Below the pieces are notes generated by a model, which was not told the DNA's origin, did not search any database, and was given only the letters and a program-made list of their open reading frames with translations. The position numbers were made by a program, and so were the translations under genes. From assembly GCA_964019425.1 (NCBI GenBank), contig OZ025790.1, positions 310,001 through 374,000 on the forward strand: a DNA stretch of 64,000 nucleotides, given 5' to 3'. How positions within the stretch are numbered: the stretch's first letter is position 1; each line of letters opens with the position of its first letter. Origin of the DNA: Flectonema sp. DT1601 (taxonomy: Eukaryota > Euglenozoa > Diplonemea > Diplonemida > Diplonemidae). Shown piece by piece: positions 45,144 through 55,825 of this stretch.

Positions 45144-48100
45144 TTGCAAGAGGCTATTTCGAGATCGGCTCTGGATGGGGATAAAACTTTAGTAGCCAAA
45201 TGTCCTTTATGTTTTGAGACATACCTCAAAGGTCCAGTTGCGCATTTTAGACGTAACTGTAAGTTTAGTAAGGAATTTAAGGACTATAAGTCACGTTTTC
45301 CCCCATCTACCCACTCCCAAGTTAAAGATTGTTACCACTTACCTTGTCCAGAATGTGGTAAGCTTTTCAAAAGTATCGCTACGAGAGCGAAACACTGTGT
45401 TAACGGTACATGTAAAGGTACACCTCTGTCTCCCCTCACAGGGAATAATTCAGACCTGGAACCTCCCTTTGTAGGAGAATCTGTAGATTTTAAAACTTCA
45501 CAAACAGCTTTCGTTCCTTATAACTCTACAACACCCACTTTTACCCCGTTACACCCGTCTCGTCTCAAATTCCGATCTTTTGGAACTGAATGGAAGGACA
45601 TCGACGTTTCTGCTGCAGAAAAACTTCAAACTTTCACCGTCGAAACAGAAAACTCTTCAAAACCTGCCGACCAACTTGATAAACTACTCAAAACGGTTTA
45701 TCAAATATGTAGCGGTTTCTTTGAAGAAACAAAGCGGAATTTACCCCGCAAACAGAAATCAAGGGAAGAGGTCATCCTCGACCAAGAAAAACTTGAATGT
45801 CGTCTGGAAATGAAACAGCTAAGACAGGAGCTCCGCAAATCAGGGCCTTCTATAGAGAACGCTGTCAAATGGAAAGAGGCAAGAACGAGAATGAAAAGGA
45901 TTTTCCGAATGTATCGGAATTTAGAAAAGAAAAATTTATTCAAAAAATTACAAGATAAATTTCGTCAAAATCCGTTTACTGCCATAAAAGAAGAACTCCA
46001 AAAAGAAGATCCTCAACCCCCCTCCCTTGATATTCCAGAGGAAAAAATAATTGAACATTTTAAAAACAATTATTGTGACAATGAAAAAAAAAAAACTGAT
46101 TTCACCCATCCCTCTTTTTTACCTAAGTCTGACTACAAGACAATGGATGATATCCAGTTCCCGAGCTTCGAACAGTTTGGTATTCTCTTATCAAAGAAAA
46201 AAAACAAATGTGCCCCTGGTCCCAATTGCATACCTTATGTTGTATGGAAAAAGGTCCCAACTTTTATGGAAGCACTTTACAAGGTATTAAAGAGAATTTT
46301 CGAACTCAAGGCCTATCCGGATAGTTGGGGCTTAGCATTTGTAACAATGCTCCCAAAGCCCAACTCCGATGGGAAAGACATCTCGAAAACGAGACCGATA
46401 GCTGTGGGCAACTGCGACGGGAAAATTTTTAATACGGTTATTCAGGAAGCCGTCGCAAGCCACACTCTTTCTAAATTTAATTTTCAAAAAGGCTTTAGGA
46501 AAGGTGTCTCTGGGTGTATCGAACATGCCACGATCACCTCAGAGATTTTTAAAGAAGTGAAAGCTCTCCGGAAAAACCTAACAATTGTCTGGGTGGATTT
46601 GGCAGATGCTTTCGGCTCAGTCAAACATCAATTAATTTTCTTTGCTTTAAAATATTTCGGAATTCACGAAAGAATAATCGGTTTCTATAAAAGGTATTAT
46701 TCCTCCATGCGCGTCCAAATCAGAGTTGGAGAAGGCCTGACGCCCACTATCCCTTTTGAAGTTGGTGTCTTTCAAGGCTGCGTTTCCTCCCCAACCCTTT
46801 TTAATTTGGTATTCCAACTACTGCTCTTTTCCTTAGCAGTTCATCAACAGGAAGCCTACGAGTTTAACAATAAATCCCTCCAACTATTAGTTGCAGCTTT
46901 TGCTGATGATTTACAACTTACCACGTCATCAAAGGCGGGGGCAAAATTGCTAATCAAGTTGCTCGAACAGTTTCTTTCCTGGTCTCGTGGTATGAAAGCG
47001 AAACCCCAGAAATGCATTGCCCACAGCTTTGTACAAGGGAAACCAGCTAACCCGGACCTGAAGATTAACAATGTTCCGATTACGAATCTCCAGGAAGCTG
47101 GAGAGTTCAAATACCTCGGGCGTTGGTTTGAGCCGAACGCCAAAGAACAGAAATTGCGAGAGCGCCTGACCACTTTTACCAGGAATTTTTTAAAAAAAGT
47201 CGACGCCATGCCACTATATGGGTCTCAGAAGGCTTGGTCTGTCCAACACTTGTTATTGTCAAGGTTAACATGGAGTTTAATGATCCATGACTTATCTCTC
47301 CCTTTTGCCAAAAAAATGGACAAAATTATTAAACCTTTTTTGAAGAAATGGTGGGGATTTGTCCGCTCTGCGAACACAGTCATCCTTTTTACCGGTTCAA
47401 AGAATACTGTTGGTCTCAGACACAAAAGAGTTGAGACGCTATATAAACAAGCGCAATCAATTAAACTAGACATCCTCAGATCCTCACAGGACTCTGACAT
47501 GCACGGTGTCTACAATGTTATTATGGAGAAATCGTCCAACTGGTCGAAAAAGTTTTCAGCTTCTGCTGAGTGGGAGCGCCTTATTAAGTTTTTTTCTTAC
47601 CGTTCTCTTGCGAAGCAATCAGCTGGTCTTGGTCACCGATTGCGCGATCTACGTACTACTCGCCCCGATCTCCTTAAGCGTTTTGAAGTGGAAGCCACAG
47701 ATGAACTACTGAACTCTTTGAATAAATTACAAGTCCAAGGTCAATGGAAGGAGTGGTCTAAATGTATGATAAACGACTTCACCTGGAATAAGGTACTTAG
47801 GGAGGGAAATCCTGCCTATATCTCATTTCAACTGAAAGCGGTTACAAACACCCTCCCCTCACAAGATAATTTAAAGAGGTGGAACATCACCAATGTGGAC
47901 CAAAATTGTGTTTTGTGTGGCAAAGTGAATCCTACCCTCAGGCATGTCTTAACAGGCTGTCCTGTCTCTTTAACACAAGGGAGGTTCACGTGGCGTCACG
48001 ACAGCGTTCTAAAACGCATTGTTATCTTCTTGGAAGAGTTGATAATAAAAGCCAACAAAAGAAAAGAAAACCTCCCGCCTCCCTCTCAAACTTTTTTAAA

Positions 48101-50270
48101 AACAGGGGAAAATAAACCCCTAGAAAGAATTTCTAAAGAGACAGGCGAACTTTCACTAGCGAATGATTGGGTCATCCTCGACGATGTCGGTGATAACCGC
48201 CTAATTGTTCCTCTTGAAGTGTGCCATGTCTCGTCCTCTCTAAGACCAGACATTTTTATTTATTCTTTTTTTGCGAAAAGAGCACTGATTCTGGAGCTGA
48301 CGTGTCCAAATGAAGATCGTTTCGAAACCTCTCATGTCTTAAAGGAAAAGAAATACCTAAAGCTAAGAGACTCGATCATCGCTAATGGCTTCGACTGTAA
48401 CATTTTTACTATTGAAGTTGGCGTACGAGGAAACATCTGCATGGACCAGCTGAACATCTGGACACGTCACATCGGTTCACCTTTAGCACCAACAAAAGCT
48501 TTATTTTGTGAATGCACCAGAATCGCCAGACAGTGCTCATATGTTCTGTTCCAGACGAGGAACCTCCCCACGTGGCATTCAAGACCACTAATGCGCAGCA
48601 TTAAAGAAGAACCTGCCACCGCAAGTTTTATAAAAGATGGTAAAGAAATCTTCCCTGTGGAAGAAGTCAAAATCCACAAAGTAACAAAACTGAAAACGAT
48701 CGAAAAGCTCACCATTGAAAGATCGTGGCTTGAGAAATGTTTTATCTGGCAAACTTGTTACGCATCGGCTCTTTCTATTCTACTTGTTGCCAATGGTTCT
48801 TCCTCCCCGGCCCCTTCTGTTTTGTTAGATGAGGATGAGCTCACTGGACTCTCCTTGTCATTCTCTTCTATTTCTTCCATCTCTTTCCAGACTCCCCCAC
48901 CTGAACTCATGTCAACGGGATCGCAAACACTTCCTGCTGATTTCGCTATAGTGATAAGAACTCAATCTGACATGGGTTCTCAAACCCCCTTGTACAAAAA
49001 AAAAGAAGGAAAATTAAGGCTGAAACTTTCCTTGAAATGCCAGATTTTAGAAAACGAATTAGAGCAAATGAAAGAACGAATTTTTTATGTTCTATTTTTA
49101 TTTTACTTTAATGCGATGTCAGCCTCCCTCGAGAAAGACAAGCAGTTACTAAATGGATTACCTGTTGAGATCAAAGCTACCAACCAGGATCCATCCTCAC
49201 TTCCTCCTGCACCCCCTGTTTTAATTATTGAAAAAGATAGAAAAGAATATGAACTTCTGGAAGGAGTAATTCAACGGTTAACAGCAGAACGCGATGAATC
49301 GAAGACTTCTCTTTCTGCACTAGTTCGACAATATGACTTAGTGGAAGATTACAGGAAACGTGAGCTCGCAAATCTGACTCAGAGAGCAGACCTATCGGAA
49401 ATGGCGCTCTTTAATTACCATCAAAGGTTTGTTCTTCTGTCGAACGAATTGGAGACCAAATGTAATGAGGAAAGAGAAAGTAAAATTAGACTTTTCTATA
49501 CTCAACAGGAGGTCGAGAGTTTGCGTGCCGCGCGTCCCCGTATGACCCACTTTAGTCAACAAGTTTCCCCCCGAACCCCCGTTCTGTATGAATCTGTTGC
49601 TATGATGAAGATAGCAAAGAACTACCTCTCGCTCTTTACAACTACGAGTAGTCTTTTTACTCCTCTTATTAAACCCCTTATCCCTACCCTTAATTATATC
49701 ACCCCTCTTTGTCCTCTAGCCTCAATTCCTCCGACAATGCCGCAGAGTGAAGCTCTCGACCGCACGCCGACCAAGATTTTACGACAAGAGAGTCACGTTA
49801 TCTCCGTTAAAGAGAATACACCTATTGCGAGACAATGGTCCGAGGGTAGGATTGACTTACTCGAGAACTACTGTCGAGCAGTAGATGACTCTCTCGAAAC
49901 AAACGAGAAAGCGGCAGAGCTCTCAGAACAACTTCTGGATGCCCAACTTCGCCTCTCGGAGCTGAATCACCAACGGTGTACAACTCACGCAGAGCAGCTT
50001 GAGCAATCCATGATGTTAACGGGACTGGCGAGCGATTTAAATGCTCAACTCGCTTTGGCACGGTCTCAAATTGCGGCCCTGAAGTTCCAATTAGCTTCAT
50101 GGGCAGAAGGTTTGAGTCCGCCAGACACAGAAGAACATGAGGAAAATGAAACTCCGCCGAGAAAGTCTGAGCGTTCAACTCTGAAAAAACGAACCCCTCC
50201 ATCAAGATATCGTTACAATCGAAGGAGATGTTCTGCTGATGACGTTCACGGTGACTCCACCCCCTTGTAA
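45144..50270 (+). CDS. LINE polyprotein: zinc fingers, reverse transcriptase, restriction-like endonuclease, coiled-coil C-terminus
   Basis: About 1,708 codons, numbered from the TTG at 45144; the frame is open upstream to 45012. No in-frame ATG occurs before residue 223, past both zinc fingers, so initiation is non-AUG, internal or on an unseen exon. CCHC fingers: C20/C23/H34/C39 and C68/C71/H84/C90 (target-DNA binding in R2-type proteins). Reverse transcriptase: motif A VDLADAF (D485, D488), motif B GVFQGCVSSP (541-550), catalytic FADD (D588, D589), GEFKYLG (653-659). Knuckle CVLCGKVNPTLRHVLTGC (922-939). Endonuclease: RPD (1034-1036), ELTCP with E1051, KKYLKL (1069-1074), a PD-(D/E)XK arrangement for target-primed reverse transcription. 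Residues ~1200-1708 are an unusual extension: Ser-rich linker, hydrophobic patch ~1310, predicted coiled coils ~1365-1465 and ~1568-1655, basic tail. All key residues are present. Confidence 0.9.
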   Translation: MQEAISRSALDGDKTLVAKCPLCFETYLKGPVAHFRRNCKFSKEFKDYKSRFPPSTHSQVKDCYHLPCPECGKLFKSIATRAKHCVNGTCKGTPLSPLTGNNSDLEPPFVGESVDFKTSQTAFVPYNSTTPTFTPLHPSRLKFRSFGTEWKDIDVSAAEKLQTFTVETENSSKPADQLDKLLKTVYQICSGFFEETKRNLPRKQKSREEVILDQEKLECRLEMKQLRQELRKSGPSIENAVKWKEARTRMKRIFRMYRNLEKKNLFKKLQDKFRQNPFTAIKEELQKEDPQPPSLDIPEEKIIEHFKNNYCDNEKKKTDFTHPSFLPKSDYKTMDDIQFPSFEQFGILLSKKKNKCAPGPNCIPYVVWKKVPTFMEALYKVLKRIFELKAYPDSWGLAFVTMLPKPNSDGKDISKTRPIAVGNCDGKIFNTVIQEAVASHTLSKFNFQKGFRKGVSGCIEHATITSEIFKEVKALRKNLTIVWVDLADAFGSVKHQLIFFALKYFGIHERIIGFYKRYYSSMRVQIRVGEGLTPTIPFEVGVFQGCVSSPTLFNLVFQLLLFSLAVHQQEAYEFNNKSLQLLVAAFADDLQLTTSSKAGAKLLIKLLEQFLSWSRGMKAKPQKCIAHSFVQGKPANPDLKINNVPITNLQEAGEFKYLGRWFEPNAKEQKLRERLTTFTRNFLKKVDAMPLYGSQKAWSVQHLLLSRLTWSLMIHDLSLPFAKKMDKIIKPFLKKWWGFVRSANTVILFTGSKNTVGLRHKRVETLYKQAQSIKLDILRSSQDSDMHGVYNVIMEKSSNWSKKFSASAEWERLIKFFSYRSLAKQSAGLGHRLRDLRTTRPDLLKRFEVEATDELLNSLNKLQVQGQWKEWSKCMINDFTWNKVLREGNPAYISFQLKAVTNTLPSQDNLKRWNITNVDQNCVLCGKVNPTLRHVLTGCPVSLTQGRFTWRHDSVLKRIVIFLEELIIKANKRKENLPPPSQTFLKTGENKPLERISKETGELSLANDWVILDDVGDNRLIVPLEVCHVSSSLRPDIFIYSFFAKRALILELTCPNEDRFETSHVLKEKKYLKLRDSIIANGFDCNIFTIEVGVRGNICMDQLNIWTRHIGSPLAPTKALFCECTRIARQCSYVLFQTRNLPTWHSRPLMRSIKEEPATASFIKDGKEIFPVEEVKIHKVTKLKTIEKLTIERSWLEKCFIWQTCYASALSILLVANGSSSPAPSVLLDEDELTGLSLSFSSISSISFQTPPPELMSTGSQTLPADFAIVIRTQSDMGSQTPLYKKKEGKLRLKLSLKCQILENELEQMKERIFYVLFLFYFNAMSASLEKDKQLLNGLPVEIKATNQDPSSLPPAPPVLIIEKDRKEYELLEGVIQRLTAERDESKTSLSALVRQYDLVEDYRKRELANLTQRADLSEMALFNYHQRFVLLSNELETKCNEERESKIRLFYTQQEVESLRAARPRMTHFSQQVSPRTPVLYESVAMMKIAKNYLSLFTTTSSLFTPLIKPLIPTLNYITPLCPLASIPPTMPQSEALDRTPTKILRQESHVISVKENTPIARQWSEGRIDLLENYCRAVDDSLETNEKAAELSEQLLDAQLRLSELNHQRCTTHAEQLEQSMMLTGLASDLNAQLALARSQIAALKFQLASWAEGLSPPDTEEHEENETPPRKSERSTLKKRTPPSRYRYNRRRCSADDVHGDSTPL

Positions 50271-50605
50271 TTCTCTTTTTCCTTACTTTCACATCACTTT
50301 GTTTATTTAGTTTTTTAGCTTATTTATTATTTATTGTTCGTTTTTGTTTGTATTATTTTATCGATATGTTTATGTCCGTCAGATCATAACGTTAATCAGG
50401 TTAATTGTTAATTGTTAATTATAAATGGTCTAAACCCCAATCCAAGTTCCCAAGGCTTGGCATAGATTTGAGTGACGCCTTACTGGCCTCCTCATCCTCT
50501 ATGAGTGGTGAGGGGGCCAGCAATGGTTTTTTTTTTTTTTCTCTTATTTCTTTTTTTCTTTTTCTTTTACTCTAATATGAAATATTTTTGAACAAAATGT
50601 GATTA

Positions 50606-50640
<35 letters not shown>

Positions 50641-50762
50641 AATGAATAATAAAAAAAAAAAAAAAAAAATCATGCCTTGGGAATACAACCAAAGCCCCAA
50701 TTAATCGGTCCTTTCTTTTTTCCTTCTTGTCAAGTGATCGCTTCCACTCGTCGATCACCAAA
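50271..50762 (+). other. Unique proximal 3' untranslated region
   Basis: Follows the TAA at 50268-50270. It contains an AATTGTT repeat (50400-50420), GAGTGGTGAGGGGGCCAGCA and long T/A runs. It is the mirror of 15661-16174 in the minus copy. No frame. Confidence 0.8.
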
Positions 50763-51190
50763 ACCGATTGTATTTATATCTGTTCTTTTCTCAACGATCG
50801 GCTATACCGATCATTTTTTTTAAAAATAATTGTTTTCTTCTTCTCGACGATCAGATCCAATTGATCGACCTTTTCTTTTTTTTTCCTTTATTCTTTCCAT
50901 CCCTCCCGCTCCCCTTATTTTAATAAAAACAAGATCAGCTCAGCTTGATCGTTAAACTTTTTTTATTTATTTATTTTTTTTTTTATTTATTTAAACTGAT
51001 TGTATTTATATCTGGTTATTTTTCTCAACGATCGGCTATGCCGATCGACCTTTAAAATAATTGTCTTCTTCTTCTCGACGACCAGATCCAATTGATCGAC
51101 CTTTTCTTTTTTTTTCCCTTTATTCCTTCCATCCCTCCCGCTCCCCTTATTTTAATAAAAACAAGATCAGCTCAGCTTGATCGTTATTTA
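50763..51190 (+). repeat. Proximal 3' array, two ~200-bp units
   Basis: Units contain GATTGTATTTATATCTG, CGATCGGCTATACCGATC (hairpin; second copy TATGCC), CCAATTGATCGACC, CCCTCCCGCTCCCC and AAGATCAGCTCAGCTTGATC. The minus copy has four. Confidence 0.9.
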
Positions 51191-51199
51191 TTTATTTAT

Positions 51200-51230
<31 letters not shown>

Positions 51231-51480
51231 GTTGGTCCTAGTCAAGACCTTAAACTGACTAATCGGTCTTAACTTTAACTAAGTGAATGAACCCTTTCCG
51301 TTTTCCTTTTCCCTTTATTACTCTCTATCTGGTCTGTTATGTCATAAATCTCATTTAATTTTATCATTCATTTTAATTTTCACTGTTTCCCATCTACATT
51401 TTATTTTCAAATAGTTCCGGTCTGTCTCTGATGATAAATAAAACTGATCATGTTAACTCAATTTTTTTTTTATTATGTGC

Positions 51481-51582
51481 AAGAGATACCAACACGCAAG
51501 AGATACCAACGCACATACGAGATACCAGCACTTCCGAGATACCGACACACAAGAGATACCAAGACACTTAAGATACCAGCAA
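51481..51582 (+). repeat. GAGATACC minisatellite
   Basis: Six (G)AGATACC cores with 10-12-bp spacers (AACACGCAAG, AACGCACATACG, AGCACTTCCG, GACACACAAG, AAGACACTTA). Conserved in number with the minus copy at 14404-14515 although spacers differ. Confidence 0.85.
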
Positions 51583-51888
51583 GGACAGTGAGAGGTAGAA
51601 TGAACTCTCCTCCTTGTGTCCGATCCTGATTATTTTTTGTTGAATTGGTAGTGTTACCTCAATTTGCTACTCTCGTATCTGTGTTGTGTTAACTCATGTA
51701 AGTGATCTTAACTCCTGTTAAATAAAAAAAAAAAAATTTCAAAAAAAAAGAAATTAAAAAAGAAGAATTTTCAAATGAAGTTATATCAACCCCTGCCACC
51801 CATTATGATCAATTCCGCTTGTTTTTTTTTTTTTTTTTTTTTTCTTCTTTCTTTTCTTCAAATATAAAAAAAAATTAAAAAATATAAA

Positions 51889-53874
51889 AGATGAAACAAT
51901 GTTATCATTGTTTTTTTTATCGATCGACTATGTCGATTACTTCCAGTTTTCCGTCCTGGTCAAGACGCTAAACTGATTGTTTTTTTTTTTTTTTTTAAAA
52001 AATTAATAAAAAGAATATAAAAAAAAAAAAAAAAAGAATAAACAATGTTATCATTGTTTTTTTTTATCGTTCGACTCTGTCGACTAATTTCTATTTTCCG
52101 TTTCTTTTCTTTAAATAATAAATAAAAAGAATTTAAAATAAAAAAAAGGAATAAACAATGTTATCATTGTTTTTTTATCGATCGACTATGTCGATTACTT
52201 TCTATTTTCCGTCCTGGTCAAGACGCTAAACTGATTGTTTTTTTTTCAAAATTAATAAAAAAGAATATAAAAAAAAAAATAAAAAAAAGAATAAACAATG
52301 TTATCATTGTTTTTTTTTTTATCGTTCGACTTTGTCGACTAATTTCTATTTTCCGTTTCTTTTCTTTAAAGAATAAATAAAAAGAATTTAAAATAAAAAA
52401 AAAAGAATAAACAATGTTATCATTGTTTTTTTTATCGATCGACTATGTCGATCACTTTCTATTTTCCGTCCTGGTCAAGACGCTAAACTGATTGTTTTTT
52501 TTTTTTCAAAATTAATAAAAAAGAATATAAAAAAATACAAAAAAAAGAATAAACAATGTTATCATTGTTTTTTTTATCGTTCGACTTTGTCGACTAATTT
52601 CTATTTTCCGTTTTTTTTCTTTAAAAAATAAATAAAAAGAATTTAAAATAAAAAAAAAGAATAAACAATGTTATCATTGTTTTTTTATCGATCGACTATG
52701 TCGATCACTTTCTATTTTCCGTCCTGGTCAAGACGCTAAACTGATTGTTTTTTTTTCAAAATTAATAAAAAAAAAAAAAAAAAAAAGAATAAACAATGTT
52801 ATCATTGTTTTTTTTATCGTTCGACTTTGTTGACTAATTTCTATTTTCCGTTTTTTTTCTTTAAAAAATAAATAAAAAGATTTTAAATAAAAAAAAAGAA
52901 TAAACAATGTTATCATTGTTTTTTTATCGATCGACTATGTCGATCACTTTCTATTTTCCGTCCTGGTCAAGACGCTAAACTGATTGTTTTTTTTTTCAAA
53001 ATTAATAAAAAAGAATATAAAAAAAAAAAAAAAAAAGAATAAACAATGTTATCATTGTTTTTTTTTTATCGTTCGACTTTGTCGACTAATTTCTATTTTC
53101 CGTTTCTTTTCTTTAAAGAATAAATAAAAAGAATTTAAAATAAAAAAAAAGAATAAACAATGTTATCATTGTTTTTTTATCGATCGACTATGTCGATCAC
53201 TTTCTATTTTCCGTCCTGGTCAAGACGCTAAACTGATTGTTTTTTTTTTTTCAAAATTAATAAAAAAGAATATAAAAAAAAAAAAAAAAAAGGAAAAACA
53301 ATGTTATCATTGTTTTTTTTTATCGTTCGACTTTGTCGACTAATTTCTATTTTCCGTTTCTTTTCTTTAAAGAATAAATAAAAAGAATTTAAAATAAAAA
53401 AAAAGAATAAACAATGTTATCATTGTTTTTTTTTATCGATCGACTATGTCGATCACTTTCTATTTTCCGTCCTGGTCAAGACGCTAAACTGATTGTTTTT
53501 TTTTTTTCAAAATTAATAAAAAAGAATATAAAAAAATACAAAAAAAAGAATAAACAATGTTATCATTGTTTTTTTTATCGTTCGACTTTGTCGACTAATT
53601 TCTATTTTCCGTTTTTTTTTTTCTTTAAAAAATAAATAAAAAGAATCTAAAATAAAAAAAAAGAATAAACAATGTTATCATTGTTTTTTTATCGATCGAC
53701 TATGTTGATCACTTTCTATTTTCCGTCCTGGTCAAGACGCTAAACTGATTGTTTTTTTTTTTTCAAAATTAATAAAAAAGAATATTAAAAAAAATACAAA
53801 AAAAAAAAGAATAAACAATGTTATCATTGTTTTTTTTTTTATCGTTCGACTTTGTCGACTAATTTCTATTTTCC

Positions 53875-53910
<36 letters not shown>

Positions 53911-55400
53911 CTTTAAAAAATAAATAAAAAGAATTTAAAATAAAAAAAAAGAATAAACAATGTTATCATTGTTTTTTTTTATCGATCGACTATGTCGATT
54001 ACTTTCTATTTTCCGTCCTGGTCAAGACGCTAAACTGATTGTTTTTTTTTTCAAAATAAAAAAAATATTAAAAAAAAAAAATAAAAAAAAAGAATAAACA
54101 ATGTTATCATTGTTTTTTTTTATCGTTCGACTTTGTTGACTAATTTCTATTTCCGTTTTTTTTCTTTAAAAAATAAATAAAAAGAATTTAAAAAAAAAAA
54201 AAAAAAAAAGAATAAACAATGTTATCATTGTTTTTTTTATCGATCGACTATGTCGATTACTTTCTATTTTCCGTCCTGGTCAAGACGCTAAACTGATTGT
54301 TTTTTTTTCAAAATAAAAAAAAAATATTAAAAAAAAAAAATAAAAAAAAAGAATAAACAATGTTATCATTGTTTTTTTTTATCGTTCGACTTTGTTGACT
54401 AATTTCTATTTTCCGTTTTTTTTCTTTAAAAAATTAATAAAAAGAATTTAAAAAAAAAAAAAAAAAAAGAATAAACAATGTTATCATTGTTTTTTTTATC
54501 GATCGACTATGTCGATTACTTTCTATTTTCCGTCCTGGTCAAGACGCTAAACTGATTGTTTTTTTTTCAAAATTAATAAAAAAGAATATAAAAAAATACA
54601 AAAAAAAGAATAAACAATGTTATCATTGTTTTTTTTTATCGTTCGACTTTGTCGACTAATTTCTATTTTCCGTTTTTTTTCTTTAAAAAATAAATAAAAA
54701 GAATTTAAAATAAAAAAAAAAAAGAATAAACAATGTTATCATTGTTTTTTTTATCGATCGACTATGTCGATTACTTTCTATTTTCCGTCCTGGTCAAGAC
54801 GCTAAACTGATTGTTTTTTTTTTCAAAATTAATAAAAAAGAATATAAAAAAATAAAAAAAAAAAGAATAAACAATGTTATCATTGTGTTTTTTTTATCGT
54901 TCGACTTTGTTGACTAATTTCTATTTTCCATTTTTTTTTTTCTTTTTAAAAAATAAATAAAAAGAATTAAAAAAAAAAAAAAAAAAAAAGAATAAACAAT
55001 GTTATCATTGTTTTTTTTTATCGATCGACTATGTCGATTACTTTCTATTTTCCGTCCTGGTCAGGACGCTAAACTGATTGTTTTTTCTTTAAAAATAAAT
55101 AAAAAGAATAAAAAAAAAAAAAAAGGAATAAACAATGTTATCATTGTTTTTTTTTTATCGATCGACTATGTCGATTACTTACTATTTTCCGTCCTGGTCA
55201 AGACGCTAAACTGATTGTTTTTTCTTTAAAATAATTAAAAAGATTTAAAAAAAAAAAAAAAAAAAAAAAAATGAATAAACAATGTTATCATTGTTTTTTT
55301 TTCTATCGATCAACTATGTCGATTAATTTCTATTTTCCGTCCTGATCGAGACGCTAAACTGATTGTTTCCTTTTTTTAAATAATAAATAAGAAAAAAAAA
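51889..55400 (+). repeat. Distal 3' array of the full LINE, about 27 units
   Basis: Long units (ATCGATCGACTATGTCGAT, TTTCCGTCCTGGTCAAGACG, CTAAACTGATTG) and short units (ATCGTTCGACTTTGTCGACT, TTTCCG then a T run) alternate almost strictly, giving a ~260-bp dimer period. Every unit opens with AACAATG-TTAT-CATTGTT and closes with an A-rich tract. The last three units are long only, as in every X block. Confidence 0.9.
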
Positions 55401-55533
55401 AAAAAAAAAAAAAAGAGCATCTCCCTGCTATCCCTCATATCCCCACAATAATATTATACCTTTTCATTTTCTCTTTCCTTTTCTGGTCTTTTTTTTTCTT
55501 TTTTTTCCTTTTTCATACAACGTTTTTTATTTA

Positions 55534-55567
<34 letters not shown>

Positions 55568-55825
55568 TTCATGTTTGATTATTTCCTCTTCATTTTTTTT
55601 TTCTTTTCTTTTCTTTCTTTTTTTTTTTTTTTCCTCTGCCTCTCTCTTAATTCTGTTCGTTTCTTTGAAACGAAAATTCATTTGAATATTATTCCTTGGT
55701 CAGCAACCATCATTGTCGCCCTTTGGGCCTGTTAAAAAAAAATAAAAATAAAAAGAAAGTTTACATCGGGAATAGGGCAGGAGCCAAAAGCTCCCAGTCC
55801 GTTACTTCCCACTTTATCGAAATTC
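55401..55825 (+). repeat. LINE 3' tail with terminal hairpins
   Basis: GAGCATCTCCCTGCTATCC, CCCCACAATAATATTATACC, a T-rich tract with a TA run (55530), hairpin TTCGTTTC-TTT-GAAACGAA, GGTCAGCAACCATCATTGTC, GGGCCTGTTAAAA, hairpin GGAGC-CAAAA-GCTCC, and terminus CCCACTTTATCGAAATTC. Shared by all copies; presumably the RNA structure recognised by the reverse transcriptase. Confidence 0.85.

Larger units (their letters stand above)
44699..55825 (+). mobile_element. Apparently complete non-LTR retrotransposon (RLE-type LINE), about 11.1 kb
   Basis: Order: 5' region (44699-45011), one long ORF (open from 45012, to 50270), 3' untranslated region of ~5.55 kb (50271-55825) ending in the tail shared by all other copies (TCGAAATTC). 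The zinc fingers, single ORF, FADD reverse transcriptase, CCHC knuckle and restriction-like endonuclease place it among R2/NeSL/Hero/Utopia-type elements. The RPD...ELTCP...KKY endonuclease resembles the Hero/NeSL/Utopia side more than R2 itself, by memory only. There are no terminal repeats and no clear target duplication. The ORF is uninterrupted, so the copy is young. Confidence 0.85.

Noticed and set aside
49822-50292. Minus-strand 156-codon frame opposite the LINE C-terminus.
   Set aside because: It is the antisense shadow of the coiled-coil coding region, and it recurs at 16153-16500 only because that copy is inverted.
55530-55550. TATATATA run as a promoter.
   Set aside because: It lies within the T-rich part of the LINE tail, is present only in the youngest copies and is best read as a microsatellite.
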